Source of the DNA: CAWDYA01 sp963806495
GTDB taxonomy: Bacteria; Acidobacteriota; Polarisedimenticolia; JACPZX01; DASXTC01
NCBI GenBank assembly: GCA_963806495.1
Contig: CAWDYA010000004.1
Location: 307,292 to 371,291, forward strand
Reading direction: 5' to 3'
Length of the DNA: 64,000 nt
Shown piece after piece: positions 21,430 through 31,359 of the stretch; position 1 is the first letter of the stretch, and every line of letters begins with the position of its first letter. Under the pieces are notes generated by a model. That model was given only the letters and a program-made list of their open reading frames with translations, did not search any database and was not told the origin of the DNA. The position numbers were made by a program, and so were the translations under genes.

Positions 21430-22816
21430 TCACCCTTCACAACCATGGGGGGCATTTTCCAGCGTGACCCGGCCGTTCTGGATGACGATCCGTACCTGCC
21501 GCGTTGCCGAGATTCCGGCAAGCGGATCCCCCTCCACCAGCACCAGGTCGGCGCGCATCCCGGGGCGGGTGCCGCCGAACCTGTCCGCTGCGCCCAGCTC
21601 GGCCGCCGCGTCGCCGGTGGCCGCCGTCAGTGCCGCCGAGGGTGTGAGGCCGGCGGAGACCAGCAGCTCCAGCTCCCGATGGAGGTCGAAGCCGGGGGCC
21701 ACGAGAAACGCCGGTGCGTCGGTCCCGGCCAGGATCCGGCCTCCGGCGCGGTGGAAGCGTCCCACGAAGCTCATCATCCGCTCCAGGCGGCGCCGTCGCG
21801 CTCGGATCTCCTCCTGTGTCAGGTTGCTTGCTGAGGCGTTGGCGATCTGGCTGGATATCCAGAACCGGCGCGCCAGCCAGGGGAAGTAGGCGAGAGCGGG
21901 GTCACCGCCGCGCACCAGGTCGGGCAGCGTGAATGCATGCTCGGCCACCACGAGTGTCGGCGTGACGGCGGTGCCGTTCGACACCAGCACGTGGATCAGC
22001 TCCGTGATGGCCGTCTCGCCGGGGCCTGGATCGTCCCAGTCGACGCCCGAGAGGTGCTCTATCGTGTCCACTCCCGCGCGGGCCGCATCGGCCGCGCTCA
22101 CCTGGTCGAGATGCGCCGCTACCCACAGTCCCCGCGCGTGGGCGGCCTTCACCACCGCGCGGAGCACCGGCAGGTCAATCCCCCAGTGCACCTTGATGCC
22201 GTCCACCCCGGCGTCGGCGAACCGGTCGACCACCGCGACGGCCGCCTCGGGGCCCGTGACGCCGATTTCCTGATCCGACGCCGCCGCGCCTCCCACCAGG
22301 TAGGGGCCGGTGACGAACAGCCGCGGGCCGATACGCAGGCCGGCCGCGTCCTCGGCGCGCCGCTCGAGCACCCCGTCCAGATTGGAGCCGAGAATCCCGC
22401 GCGGTGGTGACCCCGTTGCCCACCATCATCTCGTCGGCGAAGGAGCCGCCCACCGCGTGCACGTGCATGTCCACCAGCCCGGGCAGGATGGTCATCCCCG
22501 TGGCGTCGATGACGCAGGCGCCTTCCACGGGGTGCGCGACGATCTCGCCATCCTCGAGGCCCAGCGCCGTGTTGGGCCGCGCGCCGTCGCGGGGATCCCA
22601 GATCGTGCCGTTGACGATCGTCAGCGGCGGCGGCGGGGCGTCTCCGGGCGGCGCGGCGGCCAGCCCCTCGATCCGCTGGCGGCTTCCCAGGAGGCCGAGC
22701 GCGTCGAGCGCCCCTGTGATGACGTACAGGTTCGAGGGAAGCAGCAGCGCAATCAGGATGCCGATGAAAAGGACGACGGCGGGGATTGAGATACCGGCAG
22801 CCAGACGCTTTCTCAA
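21430..22816 (-). CDS. Membrane-anchored amidohydrolase, C-terminus replaced by IS (frameshifted)
   Basis: About 462 residues. An N-terminal hydrophobic segment (about 7-30) probably anchors the enzyme. The amidohydrolase metal site is visible: HVH in GLVDMHVHA, a lysine in IKVHWG, histidines in VAAHLDQ and TIEHLSG, and the aspartate in LAGTDAP. One extra base at 22393-22394 splits the frame; removing it gives TTARDLGSN. The start is a TTG at 22816 with GGGAG six bases upstream. The native protein ends at about NGRVT; the following residues ENAPHGCEG and the stop come from the insertion sequence. The substrate is unknown; the family hydrolyses cyclic amides and imidazolones. Confidence 0.82.
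21435..21460. repeat. IS right terminal inverted repeat
   Basis: Reverse complement of the left end with one mismatch. Just inside it, the TGA at 21432-21430 (minus strand) now terminates the interrupted amidohydrolase. Confidence 0.9.
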
Positions 22817-22854
22817 CGGGCTCTCCCGGTGCCGAAGGCTCTGCGGGGACGGGG

Positions 22855-23865
22855 CTAGAGGAGGTAGGCCACCGCGAAGCCGATCTGCGCCGCCATCATC
22901 ATCAGGTACATGTGCTTCCAGGAGATGTGGTTCTCCACCTCGGCAAGCTCCTCCGGCTTCTTGAGGATCAGATAGCTGACATAGAAGCCCCATACGGCCA
23001 GCACGATCCCCAGCGGAACGAGCAGATACGGGTTGCCGGTGAGGATCTTCACGCCAGGCTCGATCGGATTGTCGACCAGCGCACCGACGGGCAGCAGCAG
23101 CCACGGCAGCACGAAGAACGGCGCGATCATCCAGGCGCTGCGCCGGATGCCGTAGCGGATCGGCAGCGTATGGCACCCTCCAGCCCGGTCCCCCTCCATA
23201 TCGGAGAAGTCCTTGGTGGTCGAGGCGCCGAGAAGGAACAGCATGAAGATGCCGCCGATGTACCACGGCTCGAGATGGAAGACGGAGGCGACCATCGACC
23301 AGCCGGCGACCTTCAGCAGGCAGCCGCGCGGGATGGCGATCGTGACGTTGGCCCAGATCCCGTGCCGTTTGGTGCGGCCCAGAGCGGGGGCGGAGTAGAT
23401 GAAGGTGAACAGCAGGCCCACGAGATAGATCGCCGTGCACTGATGGTATTTCAGTGGCGCCGTCAGCTTGGCCGCCAGGCCGGTGTGCGGATAGATCACC
23501 ACCAGCCATGTCGGCAGGATCGCCGCCGCGTACAACACGAGCGAGAACAGATACCCGTTGCGCATCGAAATCGCGCCGGTGACCAGATGCCGGTTCGGCT
23601 TGTTGCGCCGGTCGATCTCCAGGTCGTAGTACTGGTTGATCCCGTTGGAGGCGGCGTTGAGCAGCGCCGCGCACAGCGAGCCCAGCAGCACCGTCAGCAC
23701 GACGTCGAGCGTCACCCGGCGCAGCGGGTCGGGGTTGGAGGCCGAGCCGAAGGCGGTGATCGCGCCCGAGATGACGCCGAACGTGGGAGGCAGCAGCGTG
23801 AACGGCCGCGTGAAGTCGACGTAGGTCCTGATACGCGAGGCGAGGGTCGGGTTTCCTGAGGTCAT
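22855..23865 (-). CDS. UbiA-family prenyltransferase
   Basis: 336 residues with about nine membrane helices. The two aspartate-rich motifs that bind Mg-prenyl diphosphate are NQYYDLEIDRRNKPNRH near residue 75 and DFSDMEGDRAGG near residue 205. The family attaches isoprenoid chains to aromatic rings (menaquinone, ubiquinone, tocopherol), haem, chlorophyllide or glycerol phosphate; the acceptor is not evident. ATG 23865 is preferred to an in-frame TTG at 23886. It lies seven bases after the phytol-kinase-like gene and 38 bases before the amidohydrolase, in an operon rich in isoprenoid and sugar-nucleotide type enzymes. Confidence 0.88.
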   Translation of the reverse strand: MTSGNPTLASRIRTYVDFTRPFTLLPPTFGVISGAITAFGSASNPDPLRRVTLDVVLTVLLGSLCAALLNAASNGINQYYDLEIDRRNKPNRHLVTGAISMRNGYLFSLVLYAAAILPTWLVVIYPHTGLAAKLTAPLKYHQCTAIYLVGLLFTFIYSAPALGRTKRHGIWANVTIAIPRGCLLKVAGWSMVASVFHLEPWYIGGIFMLFLLGASTTKDFSDMEGDRAGGCHTLPIRYGIRRSAWMIAPFFVLPWLLLPVGALVDNPIEPGVKILTGNPYLLVPLGIVLAVWGFYVSYLILKKPEELAEVENHISWKHMYLMMMAAQIGFAVAYLL

Positions 23866-23872
23866 CGGCCGG

Positions 23873-25217
23873 TCAGGATAGCACAAGGGCGCACAGGCCC
23901 AGTGCCGCCAGCGCGCCGGTGAGCGTGTTGGCGAAGTTCATCGCCTCGTTGTCGACCGACCGTGTGGCGGCGCCGAGGTACGACTCCAGGGTGGTCCCGA
24001 CGAAAGCCGCGGCCACCGCCACCAGCGCGCCGCGCCATCCGAGCGATCCGGTCAGCCCGAGCCCGAGGGCGGCGGCCGCGAGCAGGGCGGAGGCGAGGAT
24101 CCCCGCCAGGGTTCCCTCCACGCTCACCGCGCCGTCGGTGCCGGCGGGGACGGGTCTGAAGGTGGTGATCAGGAATGGGTGCCGGCCGTACACCTGCCCG
24201 AATCTCCGACGAGACGGTGTCGGACACCGCGGTGGCCAGCGCCGCGACCAGCGCGACCATCATGACGTCGGTGTAGGGCGTGGCCGCGGCCATGAATGCC
24301 AGAAAAGCCGGCACGCCGCAGTTGGCCACCGCATGGCGCGCTCCGCGGCGGCCGCCGTCCTCCTGGGCGATCCGCCGGGCGGCCTTGCGCTCGTAGCCCA
24401 CCCTGGTCGCGCCGGTGGCCAGCACGAAGAACAGCATCAGGATCACGAAAGCCTGCCATCCGCCGAAGGTGTAGACGGCCAGGCCGATCAGGAACCCCAC
24501 CACGGCGCCCGACGGCTTCACGGTCCGCGTGGCCAGCGCGAGCCCCGAGATCGCCAGGTTCACCACCGCCCCCGCCACCAGGCTGAAGGTCAGCGTGCCG
24601 GCGGCCTGCCGCAGGATCGCCGGCTGCACGTAACCCATCGCGAACAGGAAACCGCCGGTCATGAGCGGCACCGTGATGTTGTCGTCGATCCCGGTGGGCA
24701 CGCCCTCGACGAGGGCGCCGAGCACCGCCGCGCAGAAGCAGAGCATGGCGACCGATCCCGCCGCGGCGGACGGCGCGGTCCACAGATACAGGGCCGTGGC
24801 GGCCGCGCCACCCGCCCCCACGAAGGCGAGCAGCCCGGCGACTGTTTTCCCCGGGTTCCACGGCAGCCTCGGGCCGCCGAGACCCTGGCCGGCCAGCGTG
24901 GCGAAGCCGTCGCCGAACGCCAGGATGCCCCAGGCCGCCGCGACCACCTCCATCCGCGAGCCGAACAGCAGGAACAACATCCCCACGGCGATCGGATAGA
25001 GGATGATGCCGCGCGCGTAGCCCCGGCTCAGATCGTCCGGTCTCTCGAGCTTCCGGCCGGTGAGCCGCGGAAGCACCTGCCAGTTGACGACGATCGCCGC
25101 CAGGCAGATCCCGACCCCCTGCCATCGAGTCAGCCAGGGCAGCAGCAGCGCCAGGAACCCGGCCCCGACATGCACCGCCTTGCGCGCCGGCTCGCTCAAG
25201 GCAGTCCCCGCAGCCAC
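23873..25217 (-). CDS. Phytol/dolichol kinase-like and DUF92 (VTE6-like) fusion (frameshifted)
   Basis: About 448 residues, all membrane. The N-terminal half begins SEPARKAVHVGAGFLALLLP and has FGDGFATLAGQGLGG and PWNPGKTVAG, the pattern of CTP-dependent polyprenol/phytol kinases. The C-terminal half (from about residue 225) matches the DUF92 pattern, with TATAVSDTVSSEIG-type and FLITTFRPVPAGTDGAVS motifs; plant members phosphorylate phytyl phosphate. An extra base near 24200 breaks the frame inside SSEIGQVYG. Start GTG 25217 overlaps the epimerase 3' end; a TTG at 25199 overlapping its stop (TTGA) is equally possible. Activity on prenyl alcohols is inference. Confidence 0.72.
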
Positions 25218-26176
25218 GCGATCGTCCGCTTCAGCCCTTCCTCGAGCGGTGTGATCCGGTATCCGAGCTCCTCCACTGCGCGGGCCGAGGAGTAGGCCCA
25301 GTCGTGCCGGTAGATCGCCACCACCTCGTCGGTCAGCGGAGGCTCGATGCCGGTCAGCCCGGCCTGCCAGCGCAGCATCCGGCCGGCGAAGCCCATCAGC
25401 CAGAATGGCAGGTGAAGACGCGGCGGCGCGACTCCGGTCAGCCGGGAAAGCATCGAGAACAGATGGTGGTAGTCGGCGTTCTCCCCGCCGAGGATGTACC
25501 GTCCGCCGGGCCGTCCCTTCTCCAGGGCGAGCAGATGCCCCTCCACCACGTCGTCGATGAAGGCGTAGCAGATCGTCTGGTCGCCACTGCCCAGGTAGGG
25601 CACGCGGCGGCGCATGAAGTCACGGATGGTCCGGGTCATGAGGCTGCCGTCGGTCAGCTCGCCGGCACCGTAGATGACGCCGGGATAGCAGATGGTCAGC
25701 GGTGCGCCCGCGGCCGCCGCGGCGCGTGCCACCTTGTCGGCCTCCGCCTTGGTCCGCTCGTAGTCGTTGTGGTGCCCCGTCGGGGCGTGCATCTGGCTCT
25801 CGTCCGCGACACGTCCGTCGGTGGGGCCCAGCGCGATGAAGGACGACGTGTACACGATGCGTGACACGCCGGTGCGGCGCGCCGCCTCGAGAACGTTGGA
25901 GAGCCCGCCGACGTTGATCCGGTCGAACAGCGAGCGGTCCCGGACCCACATCTTCACCAGCGCGGCGCCGTGGACGATCGCGTCGCACCCCTCGGCTCCC
26001 CGCTGAAGGCTCTCAGGGTCCAGCACGTCGCCCGGCACCGTCTCGATTCCGTCCGGCATGGGGCGGCGCTTCCGGCCCGGGCGCACCAGGGCGCGCACCT
26101 CGTGGCCCGCTCCGGACAGCCGCGCGGCGACCCGCCTGCCGAGAAACCCGGTGCCGCCGGTGATGAAGACCTTCAT
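25196..26176 (-). CDS. NAD(P)-dependent epimerase/dehydratase
   Basis: 326 residues, extended short-chain dehydrogenase. The cofactor loop is ITGGTGFLGRRVA at residue 4, the catalytic serine/threonine lies in IVYTSSFIALG and YxxxK is in NDYERTKAEAD. The overall sequence resembles hopanoid-associated sugar epimerases and related 3-beta-hydroxysteroid dehydrogenase-like proteins; the substrate is unknown. It starts at ATG 26176, overlapping the stop of the RmlD-like gene, and its stop overlaps the next gene, so the operon is translationally coupled. Confidence 0.88.
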   Translation of the reverse strand: MKVFITGGTGFLGRRVAARLSGAGHEVRALVRPGRKRRPMPDGIETVPGDVLDPESLQRGAEGCDAIVHGAALVKMWVRDRSLFDRINVGGLSNVLEAARRTGVSRIVYTSSFIALGPTDGRVADESQMHAPTGHHNDYERTKAEADKVARAAAAAGAPLTICYPGVIYGAGELTDGSLMTRTIRDFMRRRVPYLGSGDQTICYAFIDDVVEGHLLALEKGRPGGRYILGGENADYHHLFSMLSRLTGVAPPRLHLPFWLMGFAGRMLRWQAGLTGIEPPLTDEVVAIYRHDWAYSSARAVEELGYRITPLEEGLKRTIAWLRGLP

Positions 26177-27057
26177 GCGCGGCGCTCGGCGGCGTAATCG
26201 TCGAACGTCCGGTCCCACGGGCGGGGCGTCAGCCCCGTCAGCCCCGCGTAGCGGGAGGCATCGAGCGCGGAGTAGATCGGACGCGCGGCGACGTCCTCGG
26301 TCCAGTCCCGGTCCAGGATGGGCGACATCCCGTCGGTCGGGACCCCGAGATGAGCCGCCAGCGCGGCGAGGAGATGGTACCGGGACGTCGGCTCGCCGGC
26401 GTTGGCGAAATGCAGCACCCCCACGAAGGGCGTCAGCACCAAGCGGACCACGGCCCGGGCGAGGTCCTTCAGGTACGTGGGCGACCCGAGACGGTCCGAC
26501 ACCATGGACAGGCGGCGCCCTTCCCCGAGCGCGGTGAGGAACGACTCGGGGTAGCGGGTCGCGGGCCAGGGGCCGTAGAACCACGAGCTGCGCAGGATCG
26601 TGTGGTCGGGGTTCTCCGCCGCGATCGCCTTCTCGCCGGCCAGCTTGGTCGCCGCGTAGTGGGAGAGCGGGTTCGGGGAATCGTCCTCGCGGTAGGGCCG
26701 GCGGGGTCCGGGCTGCCGGCCGTCGAACACCAGGTCGGTCGAGATGTGGATGACACGCGCCCCGACGGCCGCGGCGGCGCGGGCGACGTTGCGCGCCCCC
26801 TCGACGTTCACCCGCTCGGCGAGATCGCGATTGGTCTCGCACCCATCGACGTGCGCGTAGGCGGCGCAGTTGACCACGACCGTCGGCGCGATCCGCTCCA
26901 TCTCGGAGCGGAGACGGAAGTAGTCGGTGATGTCGAGCTCGTCGCGTGTGGCGAAGACCGCCGCCGGCATCGCGGCGGCATGCTCCTCCTCGATGGTCGC
27001 GACGATCGCGCGTCCCAGCCTTCCCTTGCATCCGGTGATCAGGGGTACCTGGCTCAT
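26173..27057 (-). CDS. RmlD-like sugar-nucleotide reductase
   Basis: 294 residues. Rossmann start LITGCKGRLGRAI, NCAAYAHVDGCE, STDLVFDG, YAATKLAGE with the catalytic tyrosine and lysine, and a C-terminal RPIYSALDASR: the pattern of dTDP-4-dehydrorhamnose reductase and its relatives. No rmlABC genes are near, so a role in dTDP-rhamnose synthesis is possible but unproven. It is the first gene of the minus-strand operon that runs to 21430, and lies 30 bp from the end... of the convergently ordered lptD on the same strand, which is upstream of it in transcription. Confidence 0.85.
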   Translation of the reverse strand: MSQVPLITGCKGRLGRAIVATIEEEHAAAMPAAVFATRDELDITDYFRLRSEMERIAPTVVVNCAAYAHVDGCETNRDLAERVNVEGARNVARAAAAVGARVIHISTDLVFDGRQPGPRRPYREDDSPNPLSHYAATKLAGEKAIAAENPDHTILRSSWFYGPWPATRYPESFLTALGEGRRLSMVSDRLGSPTYLKDLARAVVRLVLTPFVGVLHFANAGEPTSRYHLLAALAAHLGVPTDGMSPILDRDWTEDVAARPIYSALDASRYAGLTGLTPRPWDRTFDDYAAERRA

Positions 27058-27086
27058 CGCCTCACGCTATCACAACGGACATGCCG

Positions 27087-29511
27087 CTATCGGGGACGTC
27101 CCTGCAGATCCAGGAAGGTCCCCACCCCTCTCAGATTCAGCACGAAGCGGTATTGCACCTCGTCGATCGTGTCGAAGTTGCGGCGAGCCACCTCCATCAT
27201 CACCCCGCAGCACTGGGTGTTGTACCCGAACCGGTACCGCTGGTCGAGCAGGGAGTGGTTCTCGAGATCGTAGGAGCCTTCCAGGTCGAGGGTGATCTTC
27301 CGCCTGAGGAAGGCGGTGCCGCCGATGAGCCGAATCTGGCTCGAATCGTTGAACGTCCGCCCGAGGACGTTGTTCGGGTCGGTCGGATACTCGTCGAACA
27401 CCGATCCCGCCAGATCGCGGTTGATGAACCACGAGAACCGGAGATATCCGTGCTGCAGGCTCCTCAGGTCCGCCGAGAGGCTCACCGACCGGATGTCGTT
27501 GAACAGGATGTCGTACGCCGTGCGCACGTCGAGACTCGCCGCCGCGGTCGGATTGTACCGCACCGAGGCCACCAACGGGCTCGCCTGCGACGAGAGCTGC
27601 TGCGTGGTGCCGTCCGGCTCGACCTGGGTGGCCGTGCTCAGCGGCTTCTGCTTGTCGAACGAGTAGCCCTGGGAGATGTCGAACGTCGCGATCTCGACCG
27701 CCCCGACCGAGGGCGCGCGCGCCCGGTCCTTGAGCGCCTCCTTCAGAGCATCGGGAAGATCCTCCAGCTCGGTGACCGGTGCCTGCACCTGTGTCGGCCC
27801 CGTGACGTCGGCCGCATACGGCTCGTCCTTCACCGAATCGGACGTCGTCTCCTGTTTCGTCCCCCGCTTCCTGAACAGCCGGCTGGTCAGTGAGTAGACC
27901 ACCTTGTGGACGTCGCCCGGAAGCGAATCGACCTCGTCGAACCGGATGATGTGCTCGTCGCCGCGCACCTTGGGGATGAACGAGTAGGTGACCTGTGGCT
28001 CGAAGGTGTGCTTGTAGGTCGTGGTCTCGGGACGCGTCGGGTCGCCGAACACCCTGAACAACCGCGGGCCCACGAAGCTCAGGTTGAAGGCCGCGAACTG
28101 CCGCCTCGCGTTATCGCCGGTCGAGACGGAGGTCGGGTCGCCCGGGTCCTCGACTGTGCGGCCGTACAGGGTCTCGCGCACCGACACCGAGGGTGAGATG
28201 TCGAGCCACGACGTGGGGGTGAACGAGGCGGTGATCGTAGGATACAGATCGAACCGGTTGTACGTGACCTCGCGGGAATAGGGGCCGTTCACCGGGTCGT
28301 CGAAGCTCTGGTTCTTGTTGAAGAGCCCCGCGGAGGTCTGGAACGAAAGATACAGCGGGGAGTGGCCGAAGCGGATGCCGCGCCCGCGCAGCTCCACCTC
28401 GGGCAGCCGCTGCAGGGTCAGGTCCGACGAGGTGGTGATGAACTGCTCCTGCCGATCCGCGCGGAAGTTCAGCGCGTAGTTGCTCCAGTTACGCACCATG
28501 TCGACATGGGAGAAGATGGTGGGGGAGGTCGTCTGCGTGATGTCGCGCTCGAAGTCGAGATAGTAATCGAGATCGCTCACCGCGTTCAGGTCGGCGATGA
28601 ACCGGTAGCCGTTCGCGAACCGCTGCGTCTGGTTGAAGTTGAACCTGTATCGCGTCCTCGCGTTCGGAATCCCCCGGGTTGTTCGGGTCGTCGACCGTGT
28701 CCTCGAGATAGTACCCGGTGAACGCCCCCTGCCCTTTCTCTGCAGGCACGAAACGGTAGTCGAACCCGAGCCCCGTGCCGCTCTGGCCGTACCTGTCGTA
28801 GAAGAGCGTGACATCCTGGCTCCGGCCCATCACCAGGTAGAGCGCGTTGCCGATGAACGAGCCGCGCCGCCGCGAGTACCCCAGGTTCGGAAGCAGCAGG
28901 CCCGACGCCCGATCCCGTTTCATGGGCCAGACGAGCCAGGGCATGTAGACGATCGGTGCCTTGCCCACCTTCAGGGCGACGTTGCGCATGTGCGCGTAAT
29001 GGTCCAGGTGCAGCGTGGCCTTCGACACATGGAATGACCAGTAGGGCGTCGGCTGGGTGCAGGTGGTCACCGTGCCGTCGATGATCCTCACCTTGTCGTC
29101 CGCGATGCGCTCGAGCCGCGCTGCCGAGAAGATGACGTCCGGGTCCATGTAACCATGGGCGTTCCAGACGGTGGCCAGACGGGTCTCCACGTTCATCTCG
29201 AGGCGGTCGCCGCTGATCTGGCTCTTGCCGAACATCATGACCACGTTGCCTTCGGCATGGACCATGTGGGTGGTGTCGTTGTACCGGACGCGGTCGGCCA
29301 GGAGCCGGAGCTCCCCGTATCTCAGGTCGACGTCGCCCGTGAGCAGCAGGTCGCCGTCGGGGACCTGCTCGAAGCGGTCCGCCGAGATCACGGGCTGATC
29401 GGCGGACGCCGTCACGGGATGCTCATCGTCGGCGCGGGCCGCCCGTCCGGCGAGAGGCAGGAGGAGCAGAGTGCAGGCTGCGAGCGTCCCCGCCGCGCGG
29501 GCGAAGGTCAT
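27087..29511 (-). CDS. lptD: LPS-assembly protein LptD (frameshifted)
   Basis: About 808 residues. A signal peptide (1-30, ending GRAARA) is followed by an OstA/LptA-like jellyroll (about 40-170: ISADRFEQVPDGDLLLTGDV, VRYNDTTHMVHAEGN), then a large outer-membrane beta-barrel rich in alternating aromatic and polar residues. LptD inserts lipopolysaccharide into the outer leaflet, which indicates a diderm envelope. Two in-plug cysteine candidates include TVTTCTQPTPYW and TQCCGVM near the C-terminus. The frame breaks in the C run at 28671-28675; one base fewer restores DDPNNPGIPNARTRYRFNFN. Because LptD is normally essential, sequence error is the likelier cause. The start overlaps the MEMO stop by four bases. 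Confidence 0.85.
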
Positions 29512-30326
29512 GATACGGTCAGGCCCGCGTAGCCCACGACCCGGGTCTCGTCTCCGCTCGCCTCGCCGGAGTTGGCGTAGTCCACGAGACATGCAGTGGT
29601 GGCGCCTCGGTCCACGGCGGCGGTGAGCCCCGCGACCGCCGGCGCATAGCCGCACATCGAGATGTCGTGCTCGCGCACGACGCGGTGAAGCCCCTCGGGA
29701 TCGAGGGCCGTGATCCTCTCGATCGCCATCATGTCCTTCATCCGGGCCTCCTCGGCCGGGATGTAGTGGCTCATGTCGCTCGACACAACGATGGCGGCGG
29801 GCGAGGCATGACGCGCGAGCGCCCGCCCCACCCCGTGGCCGACCTCGATTAGCAGGTCGAGCCGTTGCGTTCCCACGCAGATCGGCACCATCGAGAACTC
29901 CCCCAGCTTCACCTGGAGGAAGGGAAGCTGCACTTCGAGCGAATGCTCGCGCAGGTGAGCCAGGGCGTCCACCGAGGCCTCCGCGACCTCTTCGAGGATC
30001 CGATCGGCGAGCGTCCCGTCGATCGGCACCCGTCCGAGGGGCGTCTCCCACGAGCCTTCGTTCATCACGGCGAGCGAACTCCCCCGCCCGGTGTGGTTCG
30101 GGCAGAGGATCACGAGCGTGTGCGGCAGTTCGGCGGCCGCGTACGTGGCGCCGGCCACCCGTCCCGAGTAGACGTATCCTGCGTGCGGGGCGATCAGGGC
30201 CAGCGCCGGTCGTCCCGTAGGCGGGGGGACCGCTGCGGCGCCCAGCATCCGTTCCACCTCGACCCGCAGGTCCGTGGGGTTGGCCGGATAGAACTGCCCG
30301 GCGAAAACAGGCTGCCTGATCATCAC
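29508..30326 (-). CDS. amrB: MEMO family protein (AmmeMemoRadiSam system protein B)
   Basis: 272 residues. Typical start RQPVFAGQFYPANP, then IAPHAGYVYSGRVAG, CPNHTGRG, REHSLEVQLPFLQ and SSDMSHYIP: the conserved histidines that form the metal/dioxygenase-like pocket of MEMO proteins. Human MEMO1 is a redox/copper-linked protein; bacterial members usually sit with AMMECR1 and radical SAM genes, neither of which is seen here. ATG 30326 or 30323 may start. The stop overlaps the lptD start. Confidence 0.9.
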   Translation of the reverse strand: MMIRQPVFAGQFYPANPTDLRVEVERMLGAAAVPPPTGRPALALIAPHAGYVYSGRVAGATYAAAELPHTLVILCPNHTGRGSSLAVMNEGSWETPLGRVPIDGTLADRILEEVAEASVDALAHLREHSLEVQLPFLQVKLGEFSMVPICVGTQRLDLLIEVGHGVGRALARHASPAAIVVSSDMSHYIPAEEARMKDMMAIERITALDPEGLHRVVREHDISMCGYAPAVAGLTAAVDRGATTACLVDYANSGEASGDETRVVGYAGLTVS

Positions 30327-30426
30327 CCGATGCCCCGGTCCGCGTGTCCTGACGCGCCCGGAATCGTAGCAACCGGGGCCGGTTGAGGCAAGCGGCGGAG
30401 CGGTCGCCGCCGTCCCGTCGAATTCC

Positions 30427-30432
30427 TATAAT
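30427..30432 (+). promoter_or_regulatory. Consensus -10 box for the NAD synthetase operon
   Basis: TATAAT stands out in GC-rich sequence 61 bases before the first start codon. No good -35 lies 16-18 bases upstream, so an alternative or activator-dependent promoter is possible. Confidence 0.4.
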
Positions 30433-30493
30433 GGGCGGCGTGAATCCCCTCGAGATCCTCGGGACGGGGCCGCGACACCAACGGAGGCAGCCA

Positions 30494-31355
30494 ATGAAAG
30501 CCGTGCTCGCCCAGATTGACCCGGCCCTGGGTGACCCCGAACGCAATCTGCGCATCCATCTCGAGGAGATGCGCCGCGCGAGCCGCGCCGGCGCCGACCT
30601 GGTCGTCTTTCCCGAGCTGAGCCTGACCGGGTATCTGCTGAAGGACCTGGTAGCCGATTGCGCCCAGGATCCCGCGAACAGCCGCCTGCTGAAACGCCTG
30701 GCGGCCGCCGGCCGCCGGATGGGGATCGCGGTGATAGCGGGATTCGTGGAGCGCGGTCCGGGTATGGTCCTGTACAACAGCGCAGGCTGCTTCGTCGGCG
30801 GCAGCCTCGCCCATGTGCACCGCAAGGTCTATCTGCCGACGTACGGGATGTTCGACGAGGGCCGGTACTTCGGCGCGGGCGACGTCTTCCGCACCTTCGA
30901 AGCGTCCTGGGGGCGCACGGGCATCCTGAATCTGCGAGGACTTCTGGCACCTCTCCTCGTCGTACCTGCTGGCCCAGGCGGGGATGGAGGTGCTCGTGGT
31001 GATCTCGAGCAGCCCCACCAAGGGGATGGACGACAGCGAGGACCTGAGCAGCCGCACCACATGGCTCACGCTGTCCACAGCGGTGGCCCGCTTCCTGTCG
31101 TGCTTCGTGCTGTACGTGAATCGCGCCGGCTGCGAGGACGGCTGGAGCTACAGCGGCGGCTCGTTCGCGCTCGCCCCTTCCGGCGAGAGGCTCGCGGACG
31201 GCAGGCTCTTCGCAGTCGACCGTCCCGCCGCGCGGCTGCGCCCCGCCATGCTGCGCCGGGCGCGCACCGCCACGCCGCTGCTGCGCGACGAGCGGCTCGA
31301 CCTGGTCCGCCGCGAGCTCGAGCGTGTCGCCGCCGACCGTTACGGGACGGAGTGA
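30494..31355 (+). CDS. Nitrilase-superfamily amidohydrolase, likely glutaminase partner of NadE (frameshifted)
   Basis: About 287 residues. The nitrilase triad is present after correcting one extra A at 30929-30930: glutamate in FPELSLTGY, lysine in HRKVYLPTYGM and cysteine in ILICEDFW. ATG 30494 follows AAACGGAGG-like GGAGG at about nine bases. Its stop is four bases before the NAD synthetase start. In many bacteria the glutamine-hydrolysing nitrilase domain is fused to NadE; here it appears as a separate subunit, expected to supply ammonia for NAD formation. A stand-alone nitrilase of other function is the alternative. Confidence 0.82.
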
Positions 31356-31359
31356 GTCG

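Larger units (their letters stand above)
20150..21460 (+). mobile_element. Insertion sequence, 1311 bp, single zinc-ribbon transposase
   Basis: Bounded by 26-bp terminal inverted repeats with one mismatch and containing one transposase gene. The right end lies inside the 3' end of an amidohydrolase gene. I saw no target-site duplication: the eight bases on each side differ, so either the family makes none that I can see, or the flanks have changed. Element family cannot be named safely; the zinc-ribbon plus DDE arrangement resembles IS1/IS1595-type elements. Confidence 0.88.

Noticed and set aside
20142..21468. Target-site duplication around the insertion sequence
   Set aside because: The eight bases on the left (CAACGGAC) and right (AGCGTGAC) differ.
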